Source of the DNA: Gordonia bronchialis DSM 43247
GTDB taxonomy: Bacteria > Actinomycetota > Actinomycetes > Mycobacteriales > Mycobacteriaceae
DNA: 64,000 bases
Direction of reading: 5' to 3'
Assembly (NCBI RefSeq): GCF_000024785.1
Contig: NC_013441.1
Coordinates: 3,782,001-3,846,000 of the forward strand
Below are positions 9,088 to 20,107 of the stretch, piece by piece. The position numbers and the translations under genes were made by a program. The notes below the pieces were generated by a model, which worked only from the letters and a program-made list of their open reading frames with translations, did no database searches and was not told the DNA's origin. How positions within the stretch are numbered: the first letter of the stretch is position 1; each line of letters starts with the position of its first letter.

Positions 9088-9120
9088 TAAGCAAGCGCTT
9101 AGGAAATGAGCGAGTGCTTA
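9088..9120. promoter_or_regulatory. tandem TetR-type operator
   Basis: TAAGCAAGCGCTTA (9088-9101) and TGAGCGAGTGCTTA (9107-9120) are 14-bp near-palindromes in direct tandem, 19 bp start to start. Consensus TNAGCNAGNGCTTA. They fill most of the gap between the divergent TetR and acyl-CoA dehydrogenase genes, as expected for a TetR autoregulatory operator. Confidence 0.65.
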
Positions 9121-9148
9121 TTACCGACGTCTCGACCTGAGGAGTGTC

Positions 9149-10924
<1,776 letters not shown>

Positions 10925-10930
10925 GCCGGC

Positions 10931-10968
10931 ACCTGACCTGACCCGATCTGACCCAATCTGATCTGACG
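10931..10968 (+). repeat. short CTGA-rich degenerate tandem repeat
   Basis: The gap between the dehydrogenase and SDR genes consists of repeated CTGACC/ATCTGA words with a rough 10-bp period, ending just before the GAGGAG ribosome site of the SDR gene. Origin by slippage is likely; no function is evident. Confidence 0.5.
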
Positions 10969-10979
10969 AGGAGATCACC

Positions 10980-11741
10980 ATGCCCGTTCTCGACCTGTTC
11001 GACTGCACCGGAAAAGTCGTCATCGTCACCGGCGCCTCGTCGGGGCTCGGGGTGTCGTTCGCCCGCGGCTTCGCCGAAGCCGGCGCTGACGTCGTGCTCG
11101 CCGCCCGGCGCGCCGACAAGCTCGCCGACACCGCAGCGATGGTGGAGGGCCTGGGACGCAAGTCGTTGGTCGTTCCCGCCGACGTCGCCGATCCCGCACG
11201 GTGCCAGGCCGTCGTCGACGCCGCGATGGACGCCTTCGGCCACGTCGACGTGCTGATCAACAACGCCGGTGTGGGCACCGCCTTCCCCGCCACCCGCGAG
11301 ACACCCGAGCAGTTCCGCACGGTCATCGACGTCAACCTCAACGGCTCCTACTGGATGGCGCAGGCCTGCGGGCGGGTGATGCAGCCGGGCAGCGCGATCA
11401 TCAACATCTCCAGCATCCTCGGCATCACCACCGCCGGACTTCCGCAGGCCGCCTACGCATCAAGCAAGGCCGGCGTCATCGGCCTCACCCGCGACCTCGC
11501 CCAACAATGGGGTTCACGCAAGGGCATCCGCGTCAACGCCATCGCCCCCGGATTCTTCGAGAGCGAGATGACCGACACCTACCAGGACGGCTACCTCGAC
11601 AGCCAGCTCCCGCGCGTGGTGCTCGGCCGTACGGGCCGCGGCGAGGAAATCGCAGCCACCGCGATCTGGCTGGCCACCCCCGCTTCCGGCTACGTCACCG
11701 GCCAGACCGTCGCCGTCGACGGCGGCGTGACCATCACCTGA
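10980..11741 (+). CDS. short-chain dehydrogenase/reductase
   Basis: 253 aa, classical SDR. Cofactor motif TGASSGLG (residues 19-26), NNAGVG, catalytic Ser in INISS and YASSK (Tyr/Lys). The early AARR after the second strand would suit NADP. It oxidises or reduces a hydroxy/keto group; behind an acyl-CoA dehydrogenase it may act on a hydroxyacyl-CoA or related intermediate (inference). Strong GAGGAG site before ATG 10980. Confidence 0.88.
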   Translation: MPVLDLFDCTGKVVIVTGASSGLGVSFARGFAEAGADVVLAARRADKLADTAAMVEGLGRKSLVVPADVADPARCQAVVDAAMDAFGHVDVLINNAGVGTAFPATRETPEQFRTVIDVNLNGSYWMAQACGRVMQPGSAIINISSILGITTAGLPQAAYASSKAGVIGLTRDLAQQWGSRKGIRVNAIAPGFFESEMTDTYQDGYLDSQLPRVVLGRTGRGEEIAATAIWLATPASGYVTGQTVAVDGGVTIT

Positions 11742-11898
11742 TCGGCGAATCCGGTTTCCGACCCTGGACGACCGGAAGACCTGGATTATCAGGAAATGAA
11801 CAGCCCTTTCGAAAAAGGTCTCGCAACCTACCCACCGGTGTCGGCCGCGCGTAACGTCGCGCTTGTCGGGATTCAGTCGCGAAGGAGGCCTGTGCGGT

Positions 11899-12912
11899 GT
11901 GTCTCGCCGTCCACCACATCGATTCCGCGAGTATCCGATGACCCTCACGGAGACCGATTGCACCGCACCCGTCGCCTCTATCCCGCAACCACCTCTCGAC
12001 CTGCATCGCCTCGAGCAGTTCGTCGCCGTCGTCGAAACCGGGTCGCTCACCGATGCCGCCGTCCGACTCAGCGTCAGTCAGCAGGCACTGTCCGTTGCGA
12101 TCCGCGCCCTCGAAAAGCAGGTGGGCGTCACCCTGTTCATCCGCGGCAAGGGAATGCGACCATCACCGGCCCGCCTGCACCTGTACGAGTCCGCCCAGAT
12201 CCTCCTCGCCGCGGCCAGAAGGATGGTGCCGGAGTTGCGCGCCATCGGCGAGGCGCATACCGAACGGCTCCGCGTCGGCTATACCCCGTCTGTGTCCTCC
12301 ATCGATGTCCTCGAGACGATCGGCAATCGGGTGCCGGCGACTGCACACCTGCAGGCGGAACGACTGTTCCACCGCACGTTGCGTGACCGGCTCCTCGCCG
12401 GCGAGATCGACATCGCGCTGCGGCGCGGCGGCGGCACTCCCCGTGGCCTGGGCAATGCCGTCGTCCGCTTCGATCGGCTCAACGTCGCAGTACGTACCGA
12501 ACACGCAGAGTCCATCCGGAATCGACTGCGGCCCATCTCCGATCCGGTACAGCTGACCGATCTCGCCAGGCTCTCACTGATTCTGTGGGCTCCGGAATCA
12601 CGGTCGAGGTACTCGACGTTTCTACTCGCACAATGCCGTCGCCTCGGCTTCGAGCCGACGGCCACGGTGAGTCGCTTCCAGGGCGTAGATCTCGTGGCGG
12701 CGCCGTTGGCCGTCGATCGGGGCTTCGCATTGGTCACCACGAAACCTGGAAGCCATCTGGACGGCCGGATCACCGTGATGCCGCTGCGCGAGGAAATCCT
12801 GGCACCACTGCAGGCGCTGTGGCTCCCGACGGAGGAGTCCGGTCTGGTCGGCGAGGTCGTCCGATCCATCAGCGGAGCCACCACGGACCCGGCGCTTTCC
12901 GACGCCGGCTGA
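11899..12912 (+). CDS. LysR-family regulator
   Basis: 337 aa from GTG 11899, chosen because GAAGGAGG ends 10 nt before it; ATG 11938 would give a protein 13 residues shorter but lacks a ribosome site. N-terminal LysR HTH (TDAAVRLSVSQQALSVAIRA, with VTLFIRGKG beyond) and a periplasmic-binding-like effector domain. Usually activates a neighbouring gene upon binding a small acid; neither neighbour is divergent, so the target is unclear. Confidence 0.82.
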   Translation: MSRRPPHRFREYPMTLTETDCTAPVASIPQPPLDLHRLEQFVAVVETGSLTDAAVRLSVSQQALSVAIRALEKQVGVTLFIRGKGMRPSPARLHLYESAQILLAAARRMVPELRAIGEAHTERLRVGYTPSVSSIDVLETIGNRVPATAHLQAERLFHRTLRDRLLAGEIDIALRRGGGTPRGLGNAVVRFDRLNVAVRTEHAESIRNRLRPISDPVQLTDLARLSLILWAPESRSRYSTFLLAQCRRLGFEPTATVSRFQGVDLVAAPLAVDRGFALVTTKPGSHLDGRITVMPLREEILAPLQALWLPTEESGLVGEVVRSISGATTDPALSDAG

Positions 12913-12939
12913 CCTCGACAGCGTGAACCTGGCGTCGGA

Positions 12940-13206
12940 TCAGCGGTTTTCGGCGCGATAGGCGCTCGGCGAACACCCCACCCGCTGTTTGAAGGTGTTC
13001 GCGAAGTGACTGGAGCTGGAGAATCCGGCGACCGCACTGATCTCGGTCATCGTCAGCGCGGTCGAGGCGAGCAACCACTTGGCTTTTCGGATACGCAGAT
13101 CGAGGACGAACTGATGCGGTGTGGTGTGGAACGCGCCGCTGAAGGCCCGCCGGAACGCGGACACCGACATTCCCACCAGGCCGGCAAGCGCGGGGAGCCA
13201 CCGGGC
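12940..13206 (-). pseudogene. AraC-family regulator, C-terminal fragment
   Basis: Only the AraC/XylS DNA-binding domain remains. The frame reads LPALAGLVGMSVSAFRRAF, then TMTEISAVAGFSSSSHFANT and the usual C-terminal FKQRVGCSPSAYR. About 200 residues of sensor domain are missing: family similarity ends abruptly near 13206, where an unrelated fragment begins. A GTG at 13176 could start a 78-residue HTH-only peptide, but with no promoter context I read this as a remnant. Confidence 0.75.
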
Positions 13207-13376
13207 CCAGCTTCTGAAACCCTGCGATCACCTCCGGATCCTGCAGTTCCATCCAGGCGATCACGTCCTGGTAGGTCGCACAGATCGTTTCCGGGTTCCC
13301 ACAGACCTTGCGCATGAAGTCCCATGTCGCAGGATTGAACGCGTTGTTGTTCCAGTCATTGAAGTGGATGCGGTCA
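13203..13376 (-). pseudogene. fragment of unidentified protein (possibly polysaccharide deacetylase C-terminus)
   Basis: In one frame of the minus strand this stretch reads like genuine protein (HFNDWNNNAFNPATWDFM and ICATYQDVIAWMELQDPEV), but it lacks a start and runs out of frame into the AraC fragment. The pattern recalls the C-terminal part of actinobacterial polysaccharide deacetylases, from memory and at low certainty. It lies between two other truncated genes. Confidence 0.4.
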
Positions 13377-14404
13377 AGAATCTGCTGCACACGCACGGCG
13401 GCGGAACCATGTCGTGGATGACCACCTGGGACAACAACCAGTATCTGTTCGACACGGCGGACACGCCGACCAGTGTGGTCACCTATCAGCGGCATGCCGG
13501 CGTGCTCCTGGCCTTGACCGACCCGGTGTGTGCGCCGGATAGGCTTCGCGACGCGGCGCAGGGCTTCACCGGGTTCGCCGAATCGAGCGGTCTGGTGCCA
13601 TGCTGGTTCTCCATCGGTAACGAGACGGCCGCCGTCGCCCGCGAAATGGGTTGGTGCACAGTACAGATCGCCGAGGATTCGATCGTCGACCTGCCGAACC
13701 TGCAGTTCAAGGGCAAGAGCTGGCAGCATGTGCGGACCGCGCTGAACAAGGCGAAGAAGGAGCAACTGACACATCGGCTCACCCATCTGTCAGAAGAGCC
13801 GTTCGCGGTACGCGCTCAGGTCCAGGCGATCTCAGAAGAATGGGTCGGCGACAAGGGTCTGCCCGAGATGGGATTCACGCTCGGCGGTGTAGACGAGGCA
13901 CTCGACCCGGAAGTGAAGGTGTCGTTGGCCATCGACGCCGAGGGCAGCGTTCATGGCGTGTTGTCCTGGCTGCCGGTGTATGGTGCGGGCGGTGTGGTGC
14001 GCGGCTGGACGCTGGACGTGATGCGCCGCCGCACAGGCGGTTTCGGACCGGTGATCGAGTTCCTACTGGCATCGGCGTTCACTGCCTTCAAGAATGAGGG
14101 CGTCGAATTCGTCTCGTTGTCCGGCGCGCCGCTGGCGTCGTCGGACGCAAACGCGGATCGCACCGCGACCGACCGGCTGCTGGACATGCTCGGTGCGGCC
14201 ATGGAGCCGTTCTACGGGTTCCGTTCGCTGCACGCCTTCAAAAGGAAGTTCAGTCCCCGGTACGAGAGCGTCTATCTCGCATACCGCGACGAGGGCGACC
14301 TACCGCGCATCGGGATCGCGATCTCCCGCGCCTATTTGCGCGACGCCACCCCGAGTCAGCTCACCCGGCTGGCGATGAGCCGCGACGGGGGCGGACGGTC
14401 CTGA
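13364..14404 (+). CDS. DUF2156 phosphatidylglycerol lysyltransferase-type protein, N-terminally shortened
   Basis: About 346 aa if begun at GTG 13364, or 331 aa from ATG 13409. Family sequence begins abruptly (LLHTHGGGTMSWMTTW), then two GNAT-like halves typical of the MprF/LysX synthase domain, ending LHAFKRKFSPRYESVYLAY. The fold transfers an aminoacyl group from tRNA to phosphatidylglycerol at the membrane. The membrane flippase part of longer relatives is absent, and no ribosome site is seen at either start, so the gene may have lost its 5' end at the scar. 34 bp ahead of the esterase gene; the two probably form an operon. Confidence 0.7.
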   Translation: MDAVKNLLHTHGGGTMSWMTTWDNNQYLFDTADTPTSVVTYQRHAGVLLALTDPVCAPDRLRDAAQGFTGFAESSGLVPCWFSIGNETAAVAREMGWCTVQIAEDSIVDLPNLQFKGKSWQHVRTALNKAKKEQLTHRLTHLSEEPFAVRAQVQAISEEWVGDKGLPEMGFTLGGVDEALDPEVKVSLAIDAEGSVHGVLSWLPVYGAGGVVRGWTLDVMRRRTGGFGPVIEFLLASAFTAFKNEGVEFVSLSGAPLASSDANADRTATDRLLDMLGAAMEPFYGFRSLHAFKRKFSPRYESVYLAYRDEGDLPRIGIAISRAYLRDATPSQLTRLAMSRDGGGRS

Positions 14405-14438
14405 ATCGTCGTATTCCGCTACGAACCGAAGCAGATCA

Positions 14439-15737
14439 ATGAACTGGTTTCTCGACCTGTCCCTCGTCGACGGCTGGCTGCTGCCGACGCTCGTCGCCCT
14501 CGGTCTGCTCGCCATGATCTGGCTGGTGTCGGTCTGGTCGCGACGTTTCCTCGTCCTGGTGGTACCGACTGTCGCGGCGGTCAGTGTTCTCGCAGTTCTC
14601 CTGGCACACTGGATCATCGATGGCGCACTGAAGATCTTCCCGGAGCCGGTGCCGACCATGATCTATGTCTGGTCGGGGGTGATTCTGTTCGGCGTCCTCC
14701 TGGCGATCGTCCGGATCATCGCGCCGCGCCCGGCGGGTGCCACCGCCTCACTGACCGGCCGGATCATCTCGGCTGTCGCCATGGTCGCCGTGATCGCGGC
14801 GGGGATGGCGCAGATCAACGCCGTGACCGGAAAGTATCCGACCATCCGGACGCTGGTCGGTGCTCAGCACGTGGAAACCACGGATCTTCCCGCGCGGCAG
14901 GGTTCGCACGCGGTTCGGCTGGAGAAGTGGCGCGCACCGTCGGGTCTGCCCGAGCACGGCCGGGTCGCCACCGTTCCGATTCCGGCCACCGCGTCCGGTT
15001 TCACGGCTCGCCCCGCCAAGGTGTATCTGCCGCCTGCATACTTCGCGGCGCAGCGGCCAGTGCTACCGGTGATCGTGTTGATCGCCGGGCAGCCAGGCTC
15101 GCCGGACGACTGGCTGCTCAGCGCCGGCATTGCCGACACTCTCGATGAGTTCGCGGCACGCCATCACGGCGTCACCCCCATCGTGATCGCCGCTGACGGT
15201 ACCGGAACGGAGCTGGGCAACCCACTGTGCATGGATTCGCGGCTCGGTAATGTCGACACCTACCTGTCGACCCATCTGGCCGAGTGGGCCAGAAACAGTC
15301 TGGATGCGGAGACAGACCGGAAGAAGTGGGCGGTGGGTGGGCTGTCGTGCGGCGGAACGTGCGCGTTGCAGCTGGTGACCAACCATCCGGACATGTACTC
15401 GGTCTTCCTCAACATGTCCGGCCAATGGGAGCCGACGCTGGGTGACCGGAACCGGACCGTGAGCGCCGCCTTCGGCGGGAACGCAGCCGCGTTCACCGCG
15501 GTCAACCCCGTCGACCTCATGCGTACCCGGAAGTACCCGGACGTTGCCGGGGTCTTCCTCGTCGGCGCCGACGACCACGCTTACCGCCCCGGCCTGGAGC
15601 GCGTCTATCGGGTCGCCAACGAGTCCGGGATGAACGTCCGCTTCGACACCATTCCCGGTGGCCACGATTTCACCTTGTGGGACAAGGGTTTCCGCAAGGA
15701 GCTGCCGTGGCTCGCACAGCGGATCGGTATCGGGTGA
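14439..15737 (+). CDS. membrane-anchored esterase (antigen 85-like alpha/beta hydrolase)
   Basis: 432 aa. Three to four N-terminal membrane helices (to about residue 130), then an extracytoplasmic esterase domain with nucleophile Ser in GGLSCGGT, a probable Asp in VGADDHAY and His in PGGHDFTLW. Similar domains act as esterases or mycolyltransferase-like enzymes in the cell envelope. Placement behind a DUF2156 lysyltransferase suggests a shared role in lipid modification of the envelope; the substrate is unknown. Confidence 0.8.
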   Translation: MNWFLDLSLVDGWLLPTLVALGLLAMIWLVSVWSRRFLVLVVPTVAAVSVLAVLLAHWIIDGALKIFPEPVPTMIYVWSGVILFGVLLAIVRIIAPRPAGATASLTGRIISAVAMVAVIAAGMAQINAVTGKYPTIRTLVGAQHVETTDLPARQGSHAVRLEKWRAPSGLPEHGRVATVPIPATASGFTARPAKVYLPPAYFAAQRPVLPVIVLIAGQPGSPDDWLLSAGIADTLDEFAARHHGVTPIVIAADGTGTELGNPLCMDSRLGNVDTYLSTHLAEWARNSLDAETDRKKWAVGGLSCGGTCALQLVTNHPDMYSVFLNMSGQWEPTLGDRNRTVSAAFGGNAAAFTAVNPVDLMRTRKYPDVAGVFLVGADDHAYRPGLERVYRVANESGMNVRFDTIPGGHDFTLWDKGFRKELPWLAQRIGIG

Positions 15738-15815
15738 GCGCCACTCATCCGGATCCGGCGCGCTGCCGGAGCAGACTGCTGCGGCCCCATCCGCCCCTGG
15801 TCTAGACTCGACGAC

Positions 15816-18800
15816 GTGCCGTCCTTCAGCCCCCTGGAATGGCCGGTCGTTCGACAGCTGCGCTCCGGCGACGTGTTCGGGCGCGGTCCGGCCGTGACCT
15901 CGAAGCACACGCGTGCCGTCGAGCCACGTACCGCCACCGCCGATCGGATCGTGCAGAGCGTCTGTCCGTTCTGCGCGGTCGGATGCGGCCAGAAGGTCTT
16001 CGTCAAGGACGGACGCGTCACCCAGATCGAGGGCGACCCCGACTCACCGATCTCGCGCGGCCGACTCTGCCCGAAGGGTGCTTCCAGCGAGCAGCTGGTC
16101 AACAACCCGATGCGGCAGACCACGATTCGTTATCGACCGCCCTACGCCACCGACTGGCAGGATCTCGATCTGGACACCGCGATCGACATGATCGCCGACC
16201 GCTTCGTGGAATCCCGCGCCAACACCTGGCAGGAACGCGACGAGCAGGGTCGTATCCTGCGCCGAACCATGGGCATCGCGTCGCTCGGGGGCGCAACCCT
16301 CGACAACGAAGAGAACTACCTCATCAAGAAGCTCTTCACCGCGGCCGGCGCGATCCAGATCGAGAACCAGGCCCGGATATGACACTCCGCCACGGTTCCC
16401 AGTCTGGGGGCCTCGTTCGGACGCGGCGGCGCAACGCAACCACTACAGGACATGGCCAACGCCGATTGCATCGTGCTCATCGGCGGCAACATGGCCGAAG
16501 CACACCCGGTGGGTTTCCAGTGGGTGGCCGAGGCCAAGGCGCGCGGCGCACGGGTGATCCATGTCGATCCGCGGTTCACCCGGACCTCGGCGGTCGCCGA
16601 CAAACACATCGCGATCCGCGCCGGTTCTGACGTGGTTCTGCTCGGCGGACTGATCAACTATGCGATCACCCACGAGCGCTACTTCCATGACTACGTGGTG
16701 GCCTATACCAACGCGGCGACGCTGATCAGTGAGGATTACCGCGACACCGAGGACCTGGGCGGACTGTTCTCCGGCTTCGACCCGGAAACCGGGCAATACG
16801 ATCCGTCGACGTGGGCGTACGACGACCCATCGGACGACGCGGCCGGTGAGCAGGGCGGCGAGCACGGGGCGAGCGCATCGGACCGTGCTGCCGGCGACGA
16901 ACACGGTTCGGGCGGACCGTCTCTGGGCCACGCACGGGTCCGGCGCGACGATACCCTGCAGCATCCGCGGACCGTGTTCCAAATCCTCAAACGGCATTTC
17001 GCGCGGTACACGCCCGAGATGGTCCGCGACATGTGCGGCATCTCCGTCGACGAATTCGACTATCTCGCGCGGTCGATCGTCGACAACTCGGGACGCGAAC
17101 GGACGACCTGCTTCGGGTACGCGACGGGATGGACGCAGCACACCCTGGGCGCCCAGTTCATCCGTACCGCCGCGGTCCTGCAATTGTTGCTGGGCAACGT
17201 CGGGCGCCCCGGCAGCGGCATCATGGCGTTGCGCGGGCACGCGAGCATCCAGGGGTCGACGGACATCCCGACGCTGTTCAATCTGCTTCCCGGCTACCTG
17301 CCCATGCCGTCAGTCGGGCGACACGACACCTTCCCCGACTACCTCGACGCGATCGCGTCGAAGAAGCAGAAGGGCTACTGGGCCTACGCCGACACCTACG
17401 TCGTGAGCCTGCTCAAGGCCTGGTTCGGCGATGCCGCAACCGCCGAGAACGACTGGTGCTTCGACCATCTGCCGCGACTCACCGGACCGGCGGGTACCTA
17501 CCAGACCACGGTGGCCATGCTCGCCGACGAGGTCGAGGGATACTTCGTCCTCGGCCAGAATCCGGCCGTCGGCTCGGCCAATGGCCGTCAGCAACGGCTG
17601 GCGATGTCGCACCTGAAGTGGATGGTCGTCCGGGATCTCAACATGATCGAATCCGCGACATGGTGGAAGGAGGGCCCGGAGATCGATTCCGGCGAACTGC
17701 GCACCACCGACATCGGCACCGAGGTGTTCTTCCTGCCCGCAGCGACGCACGTGGAGAAGGCCGGGTCGTTCACCCAGACCCAGCGGATGGTCCAGTGGCG
17801 TCACCAGGCCGTCCGACCACCGGGTCAGGCGCAGAGCGAACTCGACTTCTTCTTCGAACTCGGCAAGCGAATCCGGGCGCGGCTCAAGGACTCCGACGAT
17901 CCACGCGACCGTCCGCTGCTGGATCTCACCTGGGACTATCCGCTCGACGAGCACGGCAACCCCGAGCCCGAGTCCGTTCTGTCGGAGATCAACGGCTACT
18001 ACGTGTCCGGACCTGACGCCGGCAAGAACCTGACTGCCTATGGCGAGATGCGGGCCGACGGCTCGACGGCCGGCGGGTGCTGGATCTACACCGGTGTGTA
18101 TGCGGGTGCGCACAATCAGGCCGCTCGCCGAACTCCCAACGGCGGCAACGGGATCGCCCAATCCGAATGGGGTTGGGTGTGGCCCGCCGACCGTCGGATC
18201 CTCTACAACCGCGCCTCGGCCGACCCGGCCGGCAAGCCGTGGAGCGAACGCAAACGCTACATGTGGTGGGACGCCGACGCCGGGCGCTGGACCGGGCCCG
18301 ACGTGGCCGACTTCCCGGTCGACCGCGCACCGCACGCCCGCCCGGACCCCGATCTCGGTGGCGCCGAGGCGCTCTGCGGTGACGACCCGTTCATCATGCA
18401 GGCCGACGGCAAGGGCTGGCTGTTCGCGCCCAAGGGACTCGTCGACGGCCCGCTCCCGGCCCACTACGAGCCGCAGGAATCCCCGGTCGTGAACGCCCTG
18501 TATCCGCAGCAACAGGCGCCGGCCCGAATCATCTTCGCGCGTGACGACAACCTCGATGCACCCAGCGGCGACGACCCGGGCGCCGAGGTCTATCCGTACG
18601 TTTTCACCACCTACCGGCTGACCGAGCATCACACCGCCGGCGGAATGAGCCGGTGGTCGCCGTATCTGGCCGAGCTGCAACCGGAGATGTTCTGCGAGGT
18701 ATCGCGGGAACTCGCCGCCGAACGCGGACTGGAGAACGAGGGGTGGGCGACGATCATCTCGCCGCGCGCCGCGATCGAGGCACGCGTGCTGGTCACCGAC

Positions 18801-19103
18801 CGGATGAGCGCGCTGACCATCAACGGGCGGCGTGTCCACCAGGTGGGCCTGCCATATCACTGGGGCGTCGGCTCGCACGCCGTCGTCGCCGGGGACGCAG
18901 CCAACGACCTCATCGGTGTCACACTGGATCCCAATGTGCAGATACAGGAATCGAAGGTCGGATCCTGTGACATCGTGGCCGGCCGCCGACCACAGGGTGC
19001 CGCACTATTGGATCTGGTGCGTGCTTACCAGGAGCGCGCCGGAGTGACCACCCAGACCGACAACATCCGGATCACCGATCCCGATGCGGCCGAGGAGGAG
19101 TGA
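15816..19103 (+). CDS. fdnG: formate dehydrogenase alpha subunit, selenoprotein
   Basis: 1095 aa with the in-frame TGA at 16380-16382 read as selenocysteine (residue 189). Molybdenum/tungsten bis-MGD enzyme oxidising formate to CO2. N-terminal [4Fe-4S] motif CPFCAVGC...LCPKG; the Sec site reads ENQARI-U-HSATV, matching the FDH-N/O family, and continues into FGRGG and GGNMAEAHPVGF. The C-terminal MopB domain ends in the plus-one frame expected after readthrough. No twin-arginine signal is visible at the N-terminus, unlike E. coli FdnG, so a cytoplasmic location is likely. An acidic, low-complexity insert lies near residues 330-368. GTG start; beta and gamma genes follow in one operon. Confidence 0.93.
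16380..16382 (+). other. UGA selenocysteine codon
   Basis: In-frame TGA between ENQARI and HSATVPSLG. Both sides align in the same frame with FDH-N/O alpha subunits, where U or C binds the metal. selA, selB, selD and tRNA-Sec lie within 6 kb downstream, so readthrough as Sec is far more likely than a nonsense mutation. Confidence 0.93.
16394..16412 (+). promoter_or_regulatory. bacterial SECIS hairpin
   Basis: GGTTCCC (16394-16400) pairs with GGGGGCC (16406-16412), with two G-U pairs, around the loop AGTCT. It begins 11 nt after the UGA. The GUCU loop resembles the GGUCU loop of the E. coli fdhF SECIS as I remember it, which SelB recognises. Found by eye, not folded computationally. Confidence 0.75.
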
Positions 19104-19105
19104 CG

Positions 19106-20107
19106 ATGGGACAACTGAGCGGCCCCACCGATCCCGGCGCCGATGCACGCTGGGGTGACGCCGAACGGCCCCGCAAGGGCTTCTTCACCGACACCTCGAT
19201 CTGTATCGGCTGCAAGGCCTGCGAGGTGGCCTGCAAAGAGTGGAACCGCAATCCACGTGACGGCGACCTCGAACTCACCGGCATGTCCTATGACAACACC
19301 GTCGCCCTCGGTGCGAGCACCTGGCGGCATGTGGCGTTCATCGAACAGGATGGCAACCGGATCGAGAAGGCTCGCGAATCCGGCCGGGCGCTGGTCGAAT
19401 TGGGGATGCCGCCGATCCCCGGGACACCGGATGCCGCCGAGTCTTCCCCGCCGGGGCACGCCCCGCCCGACACCCCCGAGTTCCGCTGGTTGATGTCGTC
19501 GGATGTCTGCAAACACTGCACCCATGCCGGCTGCCTCGACGTCTGCCCCACCGGGGCGCTGTTCCGGACGGAGTTCGGCACGGTGGTGATCCAGGATGAC
19601 GTGTGCAACGGATGCGGAACCTGTGTTGCCGGTTGCCCGTTCGGCGTCGTCGAGCGCCGGGCAGATGGCACGGCGGCCCCCACCACCCGCGAAGGTCAGC
19701 GCAAGGGTGAGCAGCCGCCGGTTCCCAAACGCGGTGTCGCACAGAAGTGCACGCTCTGCTACGACCGGCTCGTCGACGACGAGACACCAGCCTGCGCGCA
19801 GACCTGCCCGACCACGTCGATCAAGTTCGGCGACCACGACGACCTCGTCGACGACGCCCATGCGCGCGTCGCGCAACTACACGAGCAGGGAATGACCGAG
19901 GCCCGTCTCTACGGCGCCAACCCCAGCGACGGTGTGGGTGGTACCGGTTCGGTGTTCCTGTTGCTCGACGAGCCGGAAGTCTATGGGCTGCCCCCGGATC
20001 CGCGGGTGTGCACAGCCGATCTGATGTCGATGTACAAGCGCGCTGGTATCGCCGCGGCCGGCATGGTCGCCGCGGCCGCACTCTCGTTTCTGCGGGGTTC
20101 CCGATGA
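19106..20107 (+). CDS. formate dehydrogenase iron-sulfur (beta) subunit
   Basis: 333 aa from ATG 19106, chosen because GAGGAGGAG ends about 6 nt upstream; GTG 19100 would leave no spacing. Four [4Fe-4S] sites: CIGCKACEVAC, CKHCTHAGCLDVCP, CNGCGTCVAGCP and CTLCYDRL...ACAQTCP. It carries electrons from the selenoprotein to the membrane subunit. A C-terminal hydrophobic helix (AGIAAAGMVAAAALSFL) may anchor it as in FdnH. Overlaps the gamma gene by ATGA. Confidence 0.92.
   Translation: MGQLSGPTDPGADARWGDAERPRKGFFTDTSICIGCKACEVACKEWNRNPRDGDLELTGMSYDNTVALGASTWRHVAFIEQDGNRIEKARESGRALVELGMPPIPGTPDAAESSPPGHAPPDTPEFRWLMSSDVCKHCTHAGCLDVCPTGALFRTEFGTVVIQDDVCNGCGTCVAGCPFGVVERRADGTAAPTTREGQRKGEQPPVPKRGVAQKCTLCYDRLVDDETPACAQTCPTTSIKFGDHDDLVDDAHARVAQLHEQGMTEARLYGANPSDGVGGTGSVFLLLDEPEVYGLPPDPRVCTADLMSMYKRAGIAAAGMVAAAALSFLRGSR

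Noticed and set aside
16380..16382. In-frame stop splitting the formate dehydrogenase gene into two genes or a pseudogene
   Set aside because: The position matches the Sec residue of the family, both flanks align in one frame, a SECIS-like hairpin follows and all Sec factors are adjacent.
17310..18878. Long antisense open frame (522 codons) over the formate dehydrogenase gene
   Set aside because: Typical high-GC shadow of a strongly coding opposite strand; no family features. The same applies to long antisense frames over the FAD oxidase, acyl-CoA dehydrogenase, citrate synthase, FAD oxidoreductase and iolA genes.
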